Of a stretch of DNA of 64,000 nt, positions 1 through 8,149 are shown in pieces. The DNA is taken from the NCBI GenBank assembly GCA_963778375.1, contig CAVZTX010000010.1, forward strand, positions 62,001 to 126,000. The letters run 5' to 3'. Origin of the DNA: CAVZTX01 sp963778375. GTDB lineage: Bacteria; Chloroflexota; Ktedonobacteria; Ktedonobacterales; Ktedonobacteraceae. The position numbers were made by a program, and so were the translations under genes. The notes beneath the pieces are model-generated. The model did no database searches. It was not told the origin of the DNA and saw only the letters and a list, made by a program, of their open reading frames with translations. Position 1 is the stretch's first letter. Each line of letters opens with the position of its first letter.

Positions 1-52
1 CGTGTTTAGTATCGTCTATCTGCTGCCGCTCCTTCGAGGGTAGAAATCAGGC

Positions 53-118
53 TTATAGACAAGCAAAATGCCCGGAATGAAATGTAGTCACTCACTCCGG
101 GCATTTGCTTGTCTATAA
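53..118 (-). terminator. Long hairpin after LLM remnant
   Basis: A near-perfect inverted repeat pairs 53-76 with 96-118 (about 23 bp, one unpaired base) around a 19-base loop. It lies directly after the TAG at 121-123 of the minus-strand oxidoreductase remnant, so it is probably that gene's former transcription terminator. No clear T-run follows on either strand, so it could also stabilise a 3' end. Confidence 0.65.
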
Positions 119-120
119 TT

Positions 121-348
121 CTATCGTCCTGCTACTTGTATCTTCTCTACCTGCGGCACAATATCGGTTGCCAGCAAATCGAAAGGTTCTAGCTCGTACA
201 CGTTCGGCATACTGAAGATGGCTTGATCAATGCCCATCGCTGCCAGTTCCGCGAAACGCTCAATGGCGGCAGATGGAGTCAGAGTCCCATTACGGCCATC
301 TCGTGTGAGGTGGATGGTGTCGAGTGTTGTCTTCTCAATCTGCCCGTA
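121..348 (-). pseudogene. C-terminal fragment of LLM-class F420-dependent oxidoreductase
   Basis: The last ~75 residues resemble the C-terminus of luciferase-like monooxygenase family, F420-dependent oxidoreductases; the stretch from AIERFAELAAMGIDQAIFSM to the terminal region is typical. The body of the enzyme (TIM-barrel N-terminus, about 200-250 residues) is missing. An apparent start at 375 lies inside the next gene's terminator hairpin (350-384) and is not a real start. No ribosome binding site is visible. I read it as a remnant left when the S53 protease gene or a deletion removed the 5' part. The family call is fairly good; the fragment is too short for a substrate. Confidence 0.6.
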
Positions 349-349
349 A

Positions 350-384
350 GGAAGCCCTGTGCAGTTAACCCACACAGGGCTTCC
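350..384 (-). terminator. Terminator of the S53 protease gene
   Basis: A perfect 12-bp stem pairs GGAAGCCCTGTG (350-361) with CACAGGGCTTCC (373-384) around an 11-base loop. It lies 40 bases after the stop of the protease gene. There is no strong T-tract, so termination efficiency is uncertain. Confidence 0.65.
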
Positions 385-424
385 CTTTGGCTACCGCTAT
401 TTCCTGAAAATCAGGAAGACTAGC

Positions 425-2311
425 TTATGGATTGACCAGATTGTAGATGTCGGGTGTTCCAAGGCCGGTCGCCATATCATAGCCTGGACCAGCAGGGTAG
501 AACCCATTGGTGTAGAGCGTAATGTCATGGAACTGACTGGCGTACCCAGCAGTCGAGTCGAATGGATACAGGTAGTAGTTAGCCAGGCCAAGACGTGCTC
601 CATGGAAAGAATCATAAAGTGCCGCAATACCGGCCCAAAGTGGTGCCGCGCATGAGGTACCACCTAAGCGAACCCAACCGGGCTGGGAAGTGAACTCACC
701 GACGGCGCAGAAGGAATCACCTGGATCGGTACAGTAAATGGAATACCCGGTACCGGGATCGGAATCCAGGGAGACATCAGGATTCTCACGGCAGAGAACA
801 CCTGGTTGCTGACCACAATAGGAACCCGCCTGGCTACTCGCTTCAATGACTCCCGGGAAGTATTGGCCAGTGGTAAGATTCGCTGCGTAATCTGGCTCCG
901 CCCAGATGCGGCTGACACCACCACCACTACCTTCACAGGAATCCGGAGTACAGAGTTCAAGCCAGGTTCCTTCTGCTGAGGTACCAGGATAGGTAGGATG
1001 AGGATTGGTACCTGGATCGAAGACGACCGCGCCCTTACCAGGCAGGCGGAAAGAAGTGCCGCCGACAGAGGTATTATAGGGCTGATCGCCGGGATCGCCT
1101 ATCTGGAGTTCTTGACCGGCAGGTGGTAAGAAACCAACACGTGAACAACTGTAAGCGCCGGCATCACCAGAGGCAGCGAACAAGCTCTGACCTTGAGCCG
1201 CCATTTGGGTGAAGTATTGATTCTCACCAAGCGTCAACTGTGAATCGACGAAGAATTCGCATGGGATACCCCAACTGCTACTAATCGAGTCCGCCTGATT
1301 ATCCTTAGCTATCTGCAGGTATTGAGCGAGGGTACCAAGCTCGGTGTTGGGTGACTCATAGACCAGGAGACTTTTTACTCCCGGGGCCATGGCAATTTGT
1401 AACTCAATGTCAAGCTCAACCTCTGAGGCACCATTGTCACTAGTTGCTCCGCCCAGAACCTGTTTATTGACCAGAGGAACATGACGCAGATTGTAATGCT
1501 TTTCATAAAAGCTGATATCGCTGGATCGATACCCTGCAAGCTCAAACACAGCCAAGGTGGTTCCTTGCCCCTTATCCTTTAGTTTACTATAGACTGGAGC
1601 CGAGTCGTAGATGCCAGCGATCTGTGAGGGCGTGAGACCACTACCGAATGGTCCTCCACCATAGGGAGGTGGTGGTGCAGCACCCGCATTAGGAGTCGCA
1701 TCCATCACATCCTGTGAGTGCATGGGATTCACATTGCTCAAGCCAAACACACCCAGGACAGCACTGCTCAAGTTTGCTGGAATCTGGACGTTGGAATTGT
1801 TGCCGTAGTAGACGCTGCCATCGGTGAGGCGATAATCGTTGATCGTCGTGTGAAAGGCCGCCTCTACCTGGCTTGTTGTTCCACTGGCGAGCAGCAACGT
1901 TGAATCGGGGGATGCGAGGAGATGTAGACCAGCTTGCTTCAAATAGCTTTCGGCAGCGGCCACATCGCTAGAGGCCGGGGCGAAACGAGCCATGAATTCA
2001 CCGGTGGACAACCACTGATGATAATTTGGGCTATTTTTGTTGTACAGCGAGGCCAGCAAGCTCTGTTGTTGATCGGGATGGCTGGTACGCAGCATCAGGC
2101 CAATGGTTAACTGGTCGCTACTGTTATGATGTCCAACCATTGGGGCACTTATTGTCCAGCCAGCAAAACTCCCTTGGATGGTGGTAAAAGGAGAACTGGC
2201 AGCCAGAACAGAGCCAGTGGTCAGAAAAAAGGTGCCAAAGATCATGCTCAGCGACGCAATAAACATCACTGCTGTTGAGGTAAGGTTACGCGAGTACTTG
2301 AGATTTCCCAC
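425..2311 (-). CDS. Secreted S53 family (sedolisin/kumamolisin-type) protease
   Basis: 628-residue precursor of an extracellular, usually acid-active, serine-carboxyl endopeptidase. Residues 1-38 form a signal peptide ending near VLAAS. Residues ~45-195 match the pro-kumamolisin activation domain. The catalytic domain carries the S53 triad: Glu297 and Asp301 in EVELDIELQ, the oxyanion Asp383 in ASGDAG, and Ser553 in GGTSCAAP. The C-terminus has the family calcium site (Asp596-Ile597 and Asp612 region). A Pro/Gly linker at ~211-225 probably marks the prodomain boundary. GTG start at 2311, with AAGGAAGG about 8 bases upstream. Such proteases are abundant in soil Ktedonobacteria and fit a saprophytic life. 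The gene is intact and appears monocistronic. Confidence 0.92.
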   Translation of the reverse strand: MGNLKYSRNLTSTAVMFIASLSMIFGTFFLTTGSVLAASSPFTTIQGSFAGWTISAPMVGHHNSSDQLTIGLMLRTSHPDQQQSLLASLYNKNSPNYHQWLSTGEFMARFAPASSDVAAAESYLKQAGLHLLASPDSTLLLASGTTSQVEAAFHTTINDYRLTDGSVYYGNNSNVQIPANLSSAVLGVFGLSNVNPMHSQDVMDATPNAGAAPPPPYGGGPFGSGLTPSQIAGIYDSAPVYSKLKDKGQGTTLAVFELAGYRSSDISFYEKHYNLRHVPLVNKQVLGGATSDNGASEVELDIELQIAMAPGVKSLLVYESPNTELGTLAQYLQIAKDNQADSISSSWGIPCEFFVDSQLTLGENQYFTQMAAQGQSLFAASGDAGAYSCSRVGFLPPAGQELQIGDPGDQPYNTSVGGTSFRLPGKGAVVFDPGTNPHPTYPGTSAEGTWLELCTPDSCEGSGGGVSRIWAEPDYAANLTTGQYFPGVIEASSQAGSYCGQQPGVLCRENPDVSLDSDPGTGYSIYCTDPGDSFCAVGEFTSQPGWVRLGGTSCAAPLWAGIAALYDSFHGARLGLANYYLYPFDSTAGYASQFHDITLYTNGFYPAGPGYDMATGLGTPDIYNLVNP

Positions 2312-2718
2312 AATGAAATCCTTCCTTCATGTTAGCGTCTTATAAAAACACTGACTGCTTTATCGAAATCGCGTATTTGCTCTGCATGCAACGAGACAGA
2401 CATACAGAACGAGGGGATGAACGCAATGTTTCTCTTGCTCGGCACCTCCTTTTCTCAGATGATGGATGGATGCAATACGATTATGTGTTAGGGATACATA
2501 CTTTATCCAGCAAACTCAAACAAAGGATTTGCATGCATCTACTTGACATTTGCACACTTTAAGGCGACGTGAAAACAAATGTTGGCACCAAGTAGATGTG
2601 GATCTGGTACGTGTATCGGATATGCGGGCAAGACAATCCAACGAAACAGATTATAGAAGGATTTTGTACGTTTGTGAAGGGTTACAGAAATGGAGAAGAG
2701 AGGAAAATACAGATAAAG
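2312..2718. other. Intergenic, no gene seen
   Basis: About 400 bases between the protease start and the terminator of the lipoprotein gene. Short open frames here have no ribosome binding sites and no recognisable protein. It presumably holds the protease promoter; I see no convincing promoter elements or repeats. Confidence 0.5.
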
Positions 2719-2746
2719 GCACACAATGCTCAATTGCATTGTGTGC
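2719..2746 (-). terminator. Terminator of lipoprotein gene
   Basis: A perfect 11-bp stem pairs GCACACAATGC (2719-2729) with GCATTGTGTGC (2736-2746) around a 6-base loop. On the minus strand it is followed by CTTTATCT, a modest T-rich tail. Confidence 0.75.
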
Positions 2747-2770
2747 TGATGGACTTATCTATCTTGAGGA

Positions 2771-3292
2771 TCACTTCACTGAAACGGTGAATGACATCTC
2801 AGTAACATATTCTGGACAGAACTCGCCCTTTTTGCAAAGTGCACGGGCAGAAAAATCGACATGGGTCATACCAGTACCCTGCGCTGTAAATCGCCAGATA
2901 CAGGCTTTGTTAGCTTGCCAGGCATAGCCAGCAGGGGTTTGGAGTGACAATCCTCCTAACGAAGTGTTAGGACCTCCCCACATGAGGCCAAAGGGCAAGT
3001 CAAATTCAATAACGTTACCAACATTGGCATTAATAGTGCTTTTACTGTCAGTAGGCTTTACTATGACATCGGGTTTGGATGGCGTCGTACTTACTACAGC
3101 ATTACTGGGACAGCCATTGGCGGTACCATAGCCTTGCACTGTTGTAGGTGCAGGTGTGGCAGGTGCGTTGCCGGTTGAGCCTGTTCCTGTTCCTGTTTTT
3201 GTTCCGCAGGCTGTGAGTAAAAAGGTTACTGCTATGACAAGCGAAACAATCAATGGAACTGACTTTCGCCGAACAATGTTAGTTTTATACAT
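2771..3292 (-). CDS. Lipoprotein with chagasin-like beta domain
   Basis: 173 residues. A hydrophobic N-terminus ends in the lipobox FLLTACG (Cys29), so the mature protein should be lipid-anchored outside the membrane. A Thr/Gly/Pro-rich linker (~30-55) precedes a ~110-residue domain. That domain carries PAGYAW, a GTG-containing turn and a pair of Cys residues near the end. This order recalls chagasin (I42) cysteine-protease inhibitors (NPTTGYxW, GxGG, RPW loops), but the loops are not exact, so that is only a suggestion. Good ribosome site AAAGGAGT before the ATG. The neighbour is a secreted protease of a different class, so no direct link is claimed. Confidence 0.7.
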   Translation of the reverse strand: MYKTNIVRRKSVPLIVSLVIAVTFLLTACGTKTGTGTGSTGNAPATPAPTTVQGYGTANGCPSNAVVSTTPSKPDVIVKPTDSKSTINANVGNVIEFDLPFGLMWGGPNTSLGGLSLQTPAGYAWQANKACIWRFTAQGTGMTHVDFSARALCKKGEFCPEYVTEMSFTVSVK

Positions 3293-3505
3293 GATGGTTA
3301 CTCCTTTGTACTTCTCTTGCTCTCCTGATAAAGAAGAGAACGTTGCAATGGGAAGACGTTGGGGTGGGAGGAAAAGTTCCCGCTAGCTTCTACAACTCCC
3401 TTGACTCTCCCCTTACAGGATAGCGTATCATTGCTTTGTACAGAAGGCCTTCTGACAAATGAACCAGTCGTTTAAACGTTTGGAAGCAGTAAAAGGCAAG
3501 CAGCT

Positions 3506-4336
3506 ATGTTCAAGATTGGTGATTTCTCCAAATTGAGCCTGGTATCGGTCAAAGCACTGCGTTACTACGATGAATTGGGGTTGCTCAGACCAGCAAGGGT
3601 AGACGAGTTTACTGGCTATCGCTACTATTCGGCAAGCCAGTTGGGGCGTTTGCATCGCATTCTGGCGCTTAAGGATATGGGATTGTCCCTGGTACAAATT
3701 ACGCAACTGCTGGAGCAGGAACTGACTCCCGACCAAATTCGTGGGATGCTCCGACTCAAGCAGGTTGAGCTACGCCAGCAGATCGAGGAAGAGCAGATGC
3801 GACTGATACGGGTTGAAGCATGGCTGCAACAATTTGAGCAGGAGGTTACTATGCCAAACTATGATGTGATCCTTAAGAAGGTGCCAGCAATCCAGGTAGC
3901 GGAGGCACGCGGAGTCGTCCCAACCATGGCAACGATTGGACCAACACTGGATCGACTCTTTGATCAAGTACATGATTATATCCGGCAACAGAGGGCCAGA
4001 GCTGTTGGGCCGGGAACAACCGTTTACTACGATCAGGAAATGCGTGAGCAGGATATCAGCGTTGGGGCTTGCTTGAGCTATGAAGGTTCACTGGTTGATG
4101 GTGAGCAGGTGAAGGTGTCACGGTTACCCGAGGTTGAGACGATGGCTTCGGTCATACATCATGGCAGCTTTAGTACCATGCATTTGGCCTACAGTGCTAT
4201 CCTCAAATGGATAGAGGCAAATGGCTACCGTATAAGCGGACCAAACCGTGAGCTAAACCTCGAATACGAACGCGGTGGCGATCAATCCAAGTTTGTGACG
4301 GAGGTTCAGTTCCCGGTCGAGAAGAGTTCCCACTAG
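3506..4336 (+). CDS. MerR family regulator with GyrI-like effector domain
   Basis: 276 residues. Residues 1-70 form a MerR winged helix (KIGDFSKLS, then VKALRYYDELGLLRP and GYRYYSASQL). A dimerisation coiled coil spans ~75-115. The remainder (from ~120) is a GyrI/SOUL-like small-molecule binding domain with IQVAEARGVVP. This is the BltR/BmrR layout, in which binding of hydrophobic cations or drugs activates transcription. No efflux pump is adjacent, so its target is unknown. Followed by two strong hairpins; likely monocistronic. Confidence 0.88.
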   Translation: MFKIGDFSKLSLVSVKALRYYDELGLLRPARVDEFTGYRYYSASQLGRLHRILALKDMGLSLVQITQLLEQELTPDQIRGMLRLKQVELRQQIEEEQMRLIRVEAWLQQFEQEVTMPNYDVILKKVPAIQVAEARGVVPTMATIGPTLDRLFDQVHDYIRQQRARAVGPGTTVYYDQEMREQDISVGACLSYEGSLVDGEQVKVSRLPEVETMASVIHHGSFSTMHLAYSAILKWIEANGYRISGPNRELNLEYERGGDQSKFVTEVQFPVEKSSH

Positions 4337-4351
4337 GAGGATATCCCAATA

Positions 4352-4459
4352 TCAAGGCTGTCAGGGTTTGGTGAACCCTGATTGCGACAGTCTTGAGATT
4401 GCTGGTATAAAACCAGATAAAGTGAGTCTTCATCCTTTAGCTAAAGGGTGAAGACTCAC
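4352..4459 (+). terminator. Tandem hairpins after MerR gene
   Basis: Two structures follow the MerR stop. The first is nested: CAGGGTT (4362-4368) with AACCCTG (4374-4380), extended by an outer arm around 4352-4361/4387-4397. The second is a 19-bp near-perfect palindrome, 4422-4440 with 4441-4459, with one mismatch. Their order fits transcription termination. Confidence 0.6.
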
Positions 4460-4614
4460 ACTACCAGACATGAAATTTGCACGTATTCAGGCCGTTGTAA
4501 GGAATGTAATCTCCTCATCAAAGCGCCTGTAATGTGTAGTGGGTATGCTTCTCTAAAGAGCGTATAGAATACCGAAGAGCGCAAGCTAAGACGCTGCACT
4601 GTGGAGTGATAGAC

Positions 4615-5247
4615 ATGCTGCCCGCTACCAGGCAAACTGTTCTCCTGATTGAAGCTGATAGATCACTACGGCGGTTGATTGCCCTTGGTTTGCAGTATCG
4701 CGGTATACGTGTGATCGAAACAGATTCCCCTACAAACCTACCTTCCTTTGATATAGAAGCGCAGCTTCCAAGCCTGGTTGTGCTGGATATTGACGGCGAA
4801 GCAGGGAGCGATCATTCTCTCCTCTCTCTGACGCAAGCGCACCCCTCCCTTTCTGCTTTGCCAACGATTGTGCTAGCCTGGGAATGTTTGGTACAGGTTG
4901 GTGTATCGCAAGGTTCTCCACAAATGCAGGTGACCTGCCTGACCAAGCCCTTTGATGCTCGTACATTACAAGCTACAATTGAGCAGTTTTTTGAAAAAGC
5001 GGCAGAGCAAGAGGTAGCTGCCATCCAGGCGCAGGAGATGTTGGTAATGAGGCGAGTCGAAAGCTCCACTCCAAGTATCTGGCCACTTGTCACAGCACTA
5101 GGGCTGCTGCTGGCATTCATCGGATTGATGATCGGGATCACGATCACTGCCTTGGGTCTGCTTATTGTGATCGTTGCCCTGCTGTGGTGGACGCTTGGCT
5201 CGAAAGCCGATCAAAAGCGAGTGCCGGTTGGGGTGGGGAACTCATAA
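4615..5247 (+). CDS. Degenerate receiver domain protein with C-terminal membrane hairpin
   Basis: About 210 residues. An N-terminal CheY-like receiver fold (VLLIEADRSLRRLIA, then VVLDIDGE with the likely phospho-acceptor Asp, and LTKPFD with the conserved Lys) is followed by a linker and two hydrophobic helices (~155-200). The acidic pair after beta-1 is EAD rather than DD, so phosphorylation may be weak. I chose ATG 4615 because GGAG at 4603-4606 sits 8 bases upstream; an in-frame GTG at 4606 overlaps that site. A receiver tied to the membrane without an output domain is unusual. No histidine kinase is adjacent. Confidence 0.72.
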   Translation: MLPATRQTVLLIEADRSLRRLIALGLQYRGIRVIETDSPTNLPSFDIEAQLPSLVVLDIDGEAGSDHSLLSLTQAHPSLSALPTIVLAWECLVQVGVSQGSPQMQVTCLTKPFDARTLQATIEQFFEKAAEQEVAAIQAQEMLVMRRVESSTPSIWPLVTALGLLLAFIGLMIGITITALGLLIVIVALLWWTLGSKADQKRVPVGVGNS

Positions 5248-5360
5248 GTCAGATGGCACTCAAAGTGCTGCTTACCTCGTTCCGGTTAGATGTAGGACGG
5301 TATTGTCTCCAATTTGCCATGTAATCCGTGTACCCTATGTGCTAAGAAAATCGATAAAAA

Positions 5361-5406
5361 TGCTCATCCACAATTTCACAAAGAAAGGATGAGCATGTAG
5401 TTTTTT
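5361..5406 (+). terminator. Rho-independent terminator
   Basis: The stem TGCTCATCC (5361-5369) pairs with GGATGAGCA (5387-5395). It is followed by TGTAG and six T residues. It closes the receiver-protein unit. Confidence 0.8.
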
Positions 5407-5478
5407 CGCTAGAAGTAAAGCACAGGAAACTGATCGCTGAGATAATTTCCTGAGTATCTGACACATAGGAGGTCTCAG

Positions 5479-6063
5479 ATGCAAGAGAAAAAGTTGAATG
5501 GAATGCGCGTAGCTATTCTGATAACGGACGACTTTGAGCAGGCAGAGCTAACCGAGCCAAAGAAAGCCCTTGAGCAGGCTGGAGCAACGACAATGATCAT
5601 TGCTCCTAAGCCTGGGCAGGTACAGGGAATGAACCATGATGTGAAGGCAGACACCTTCAATGTAGATATGACCCTCGACTCGGCAAACCCTGATGATTTT
5701 GATGCTGTTATGCTTCCCGGTGGAGCGGTGAATGCCGATGCTCTTAGGATGGAGCCAAAGGCTCAGGAGTTTGTGAAACGAAATGAGGCAGCGGGTAAGC
5801 CGCTAGCGGTTATCTGTCATGGACCCTGGCTGCTCGTCTCGTCAGGCTTGGTCAAAGGGCGAAAAATGACCAGTTACTATACCATTCAGGATGATCTGCG
5901 CAATGCTGGCGCTGAGTGGACAGATCAGGAAATGGTACGTGATCGTAACTGGGTTAGCAGCCGCAGTCCTAAAGACTTGCCCGCCTTCAATCCTGCGATG
6001 GTCGAGATGTTCGCAGAATATAAGACTGGCGCTGGTCAGCAGCAAACTGGCGCCAAGGCGTAG
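5479..6063 (+). CDS. PfpI/DJ-1 family protein (YhbO-like)
   Basis: 194 residues, the usual length for the PfpI branch of the class I glutamine amidotransferase-like superfamily. The nucleophile Cys113 lies in VICHGPW and is followed by His114. An upstream acidic stretch DDFEQAEL supplies the usual Glu. Family members are described as intracellular proteases, glyoxalase III or protein deglycases acting in aldehyde and general stress; which applies here cannot be read from sequence. The ribosome site AGGAGGTC lies 7-8 bases before the ATG. A Gln/Ala tail ends the protein. Cytosolic, monocistronic, with a hairpin at 6121-6145. Confidence 0.88.
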   Translation: MQEKKLNGMRVAILITDDFEQAELTEPKKALEQAGATTMIIAPKPGQVQGMNHDVKADTFNVDMTLDSANPDDFDAVMLPGGAVNADALRMEPKAQEFVKRNEAAGKPLAVICHGPWLLVSSGLVKGRKMTSYYTIQDDLRNAGAEWTDQEMVRDRNWVSSRSPKDLPAFNPAMVEMFAEYKTGAGQQQTGAKA

Positions 6064-6120
6064 TTGCGGGGTTTCAAGTGAAACTTGAGCCTGTATCGCT
6101 ATCGTGAATAAGTAAGTGCA

Positions 6121-6145
6121 GAGAAGACTCGGAGTGGGTCTTCTC
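6121..6145 (+). terminator. Terminator after pfpI-like gene
   Basis: GAGAAGAC (6121-6128) pairs with GTCTTCTC (6138-6145) around a 9-base loop. The T-tail is short. Confidence 0.65.
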
Positions 6146-6181
6146 TTCGTATGACTTAGTTAGTAACAATGGAGGTACTCC

Positions 6182-6646
6182 ATGGCAGGATCATCTCATA
6201 CGACGACAGACCATAATGAGATTCGCAAATGGGCAGAGGAACGCGGTGGTAAGCCCGCTACCATCAAGAGGACAGAGAGCGATGGCGAAGCCAGCGTCCT
6301 GCGCATTGACTTTCCCGGTTATAGCGGGGCAGGTTCTCTCGAGGAGATTTCTTGGGAGGAGTTCTTTGCGAAATTTGACGAGAAGAATTTGTCATTCCTC
6401 TATCAGGACACCACTTCAAGCGGCGAAGAGAGTCGTTTCTTCAAGCTGGTGAGTCGCGAAACGGCGGAGGACAAGTCTCACAGGAAGACGACATCAAAGG
6501 CACATAAGACTGAGGACAAGCCTCACAAGACCGAGCATAAGATGGAGTCGAAGGCACATAAGACTGAGGACAAGTCTCACGCAAAATCCTCTAAGACGGA
6601 GGATAAGTCCCACACTAAAGCTACGGCTAAGTCTCACAAAAAATAG
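6182..6646 (+). CDS. Small conserved protein with Lys/His-rich repeat tail
   Basis: 154 residues. The first ~95 form a compact acidic domain (EIRKWAEERGGKPATIKRT, DFPGYSGAGSLEEISWEEFF) of a widespread family with no established function. The last ~55 are a low-complexity tail of degenerate repeats around KTEDKSH and KAHKTEDK, strongly basic and His-rich, possibly binding nucleic acid, metal or polyphosphate. The ribosome site GGAGGT lies inside a small hairpin, ATGGAG (6169-6174) with CTCCAT (6178-6183), that also contains the start codon, so translation may be dampened. It is followed at 15 bases by another small Lys-rich gene, probably co-transcribed. Confidence 0.75.
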   Translation: MAGSSHTTTDHNEIRKWAEERGGKPATIKRTESDGEASVLRIDFPGYSGAGSLEEISWEEFFAKFDEKNLSFLYQDTTSSGEESRFFKLVSRETAEDKSHRKTTSKAHKTEDKPHKTEHKMESKAHKTEDKSHAKSSKTEDKSHTKATAKSHKK

Positions 6647-6660
6647 TAAAGGAGAGGCAT

Positions 6661-6828
6661 ATGGCTGACAAGAAAAATTCCAAATCTGGAGAGAAGTCTT
6701 CACAGACCCAGGATAAGGCTCAGGAGACGAAGAAAAAGGACAAAAAGTCGAACGAGGTTACCGAACGCGAAAAGGTTCAGGATCCGGGCCATGTACATCG
6801 GATTGAGGAGAAGACTGAGAAGCATTAA
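6661..6828 (+). CDS. Small Lys-rich hydrophilic protein, 55 aa
   Basis: A 55-codon frame, ATG 6661 to TAA 6826-6828. It has a strong ribosome site (AAAGGAGAGG) 3-10 bases upstream and a terminator right after its stop. The product starts MADKKNSKSGEKSS and ends with VHRIEEKTEKH. About a third of residues are Lys and there is no hydrophobic core, so it is probably disordered. The composition echoes the tail of the upstream gene, and the two seem to be one transcription unit. No family recognised. Confidence 0.65.
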   Translation: MADKKNSKSGEKSSQTQDKAQETKKKDKKSNEVTEREKVQDPGHVHRIEEKTEKH

Positions 6829-6887
6829 CATAGTATGATGGTACGTCTAGTGGTATATGTATCCATTAGCGATACCATCATGCTATG
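6829..6887 (+). terminator. Terminator of the two small-protein genes
   Basis: A 15-base arm at 6829-6843 (CATAGTATGATGGTA) pairs with 6873-6887 (TACCATCATGCTATG) with one mismatch. A T-rich tail TATTTATT follows. The loop of about 29 bases is long. Confidence 0.7.
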
Positions 6888-7006
6888 TATTTATTCCTCT
6901 TTAATGTTCAGGCTCTTGTAAGGTATGCCATTCCACTTGCAAGTTCGATATCAGGCTCACACAGCATAATCAAGCTGGTATCAACTCTCTATGAGGGAAG
7001 GCAAGA

Positions 7007-7636
7007 ATGGAAGCTGAAGGCCCTAAAGGCATACCAACGGTCGATGTAAAAACCGAGAAACCTATACGAAAAAGTACACGTAAGCGCAGCATCACCATAT
7101 TTATAGTTGTAAGCCTGCTGAATGTTGCGCTGCTTGGATTGCTGTGGTCGCAACTACTGACACCCGCGCGTAACACCGATACTTCACAAGGGGGCGTCAG
7201 TCCCCTTGTAGGGAAGCCCGCACCAAATTTCACTTTAGCCACACTGAATGCGAATTCCGCGTCCACCATTTCCCTGGCAAGCTTTAAAGGGAGACCTGTA
7301 GTGATCAATGTTTGGAATTCGACCTGTGCGCCTTGCATGGAAGAAACTCCGCTTTTGCAGACGGCGTGGCAGCACATACAGAGCCAGGGTCAAGGAGTTG
7401 TCTTTCTTGGTATGGATTTTCAAGACGCGCGGAGCGATGGATTGAGCTTCTTACAGAAATATGGGGTCACTTATCCAAATGTTCTTGATGCAAGTGGCTC
7501 GGTTGCCATCAGCTATGGAGTAACGGCTACGCCTGAAACAATCTTTATTAACCATCAGGGCGTAGTTGTACAGAAGGTAATCGGCGAGCTTACCACCCAA
7601 ACGTTACAGAGCAACTTGCAACTGGTTTCCCGCTGA
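7007..7636 (+). CDS. TlpA/CcmG-like membrane-anchored thioredoxin
   Basis: 209 residues. A basic N-terminus and one signal-anchor helix (~29-50) are followed by an extracytoplasmic thioredoxin fold. Its active site is CAPC (Cys107, Cys110) in NVWNSTCAPCMEE, and a cis-Pro region lies in TATPETIF. CcmG/ResA-type proteins reduce apocytochrome c heme-binding cysteines before heme ligation. First gene of the ccm cluster that runs to 13.06 kb, which supports the CcmG role over a general TlpA role. Ribosome site AGGGAAGG before ATG 7007. Confidence 0.85.
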   Translation: MEAEGPKGIPTVDVKTEKPIRKSTRKRSITIFIVVSLLNVALLGLLWSQLLTPARNTDTSQGGVSPLVGKPAPNFTLATLNANSASTISLASFKGRPVVINVWNSTCAPCMEETPLLQTAWQHIQSQGQGVVFLGMDFQDARSDGLSFLQKYGVTYPNVLDASGSVAISYGVTATPETIFINHQGVVVQKVIGELTTQTLQSNLQLVSR

Positions 7637-7668
7637 ACCCAATAAACAAATGATAAAGTGGAAACGCG

Positions 7669-8136
7669 ATGTTGGAGATTCGCCTAATCGTTCGTGCAGC
7701 ACATATACTCGCTGCTGCTGCCTGGGTAGGCGGGAACATCCTGTACATGGTCGCGGTGTTGCCAGCGTTGCATGGTAAAGGGGGAGTCGGGGGAGTTTCG
7801 GAGATATCGTCGCAAATCGCAGCACTTTTCCGTCGTCTAGTGAACATCTGCGTAGGCGTACTCCTTGTGACCGGAGTCTTTCTGACGTTTGATCGTTTGA
7901 CTGAGACGACGCTGGGATGGCCCTACCTGGTAGTGCTGGGATTGAAGATTGTGCTGGCGTTAGTGATGTTCATCATGGCAATCTATCTTGGACAGAGCAA
8001 TATACGCCGATTGGCAAAGCGCTCGACAAAGTTTTCGAAGGCCGCACCTCAGCTCATATTAGCTTTGGGTATAGTGGTATTTTTACTGGGTGCGCTACTC
8101 AACGGCCTGTTTGAGGCGACACTCGCGCCGCACTAG
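7669..8136 (+). CDS. CopD-like four-helix membrane protein
   Basis: 155 residues with four predicted helices (about 10-30, 58-78, 88-112, 125-148). The start RAAHILAAAAWVGGNILYM resembles the CopD/YozB-type haem or copper membrane domain, with a conserved His in the first helix. The gene lies between the CcmG-like gene and ccmE, with 13 bases to the ccmE start, so it is part of the cytochrome maturation operon. A role in copper or heme handling during maturation is inferred from position only. Confidence 0.7.
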   Translation: MLEIRLIVRAAHILAAAAWVGGNILYMVAVLPALHGKGGVGGVSEISSQIAALFRRLVNICVGVLLVTGVFLTFDRLTETTLGWPYLVVLGLKIVLALVMFIMAIYLGQSNIRRLAKRSTKFSKAAPQLILALGIVVFLLGALLNGLFEATLAPH

Positions 8137-8149
8137 TGGAGGTTTTATT

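Noticed and set aside
2550..2927. Plus-strand frame of 125 codons
   Set aside because: Antisense to the lipoprotein gene and its terminator; no ribosome site and no familiar protein.
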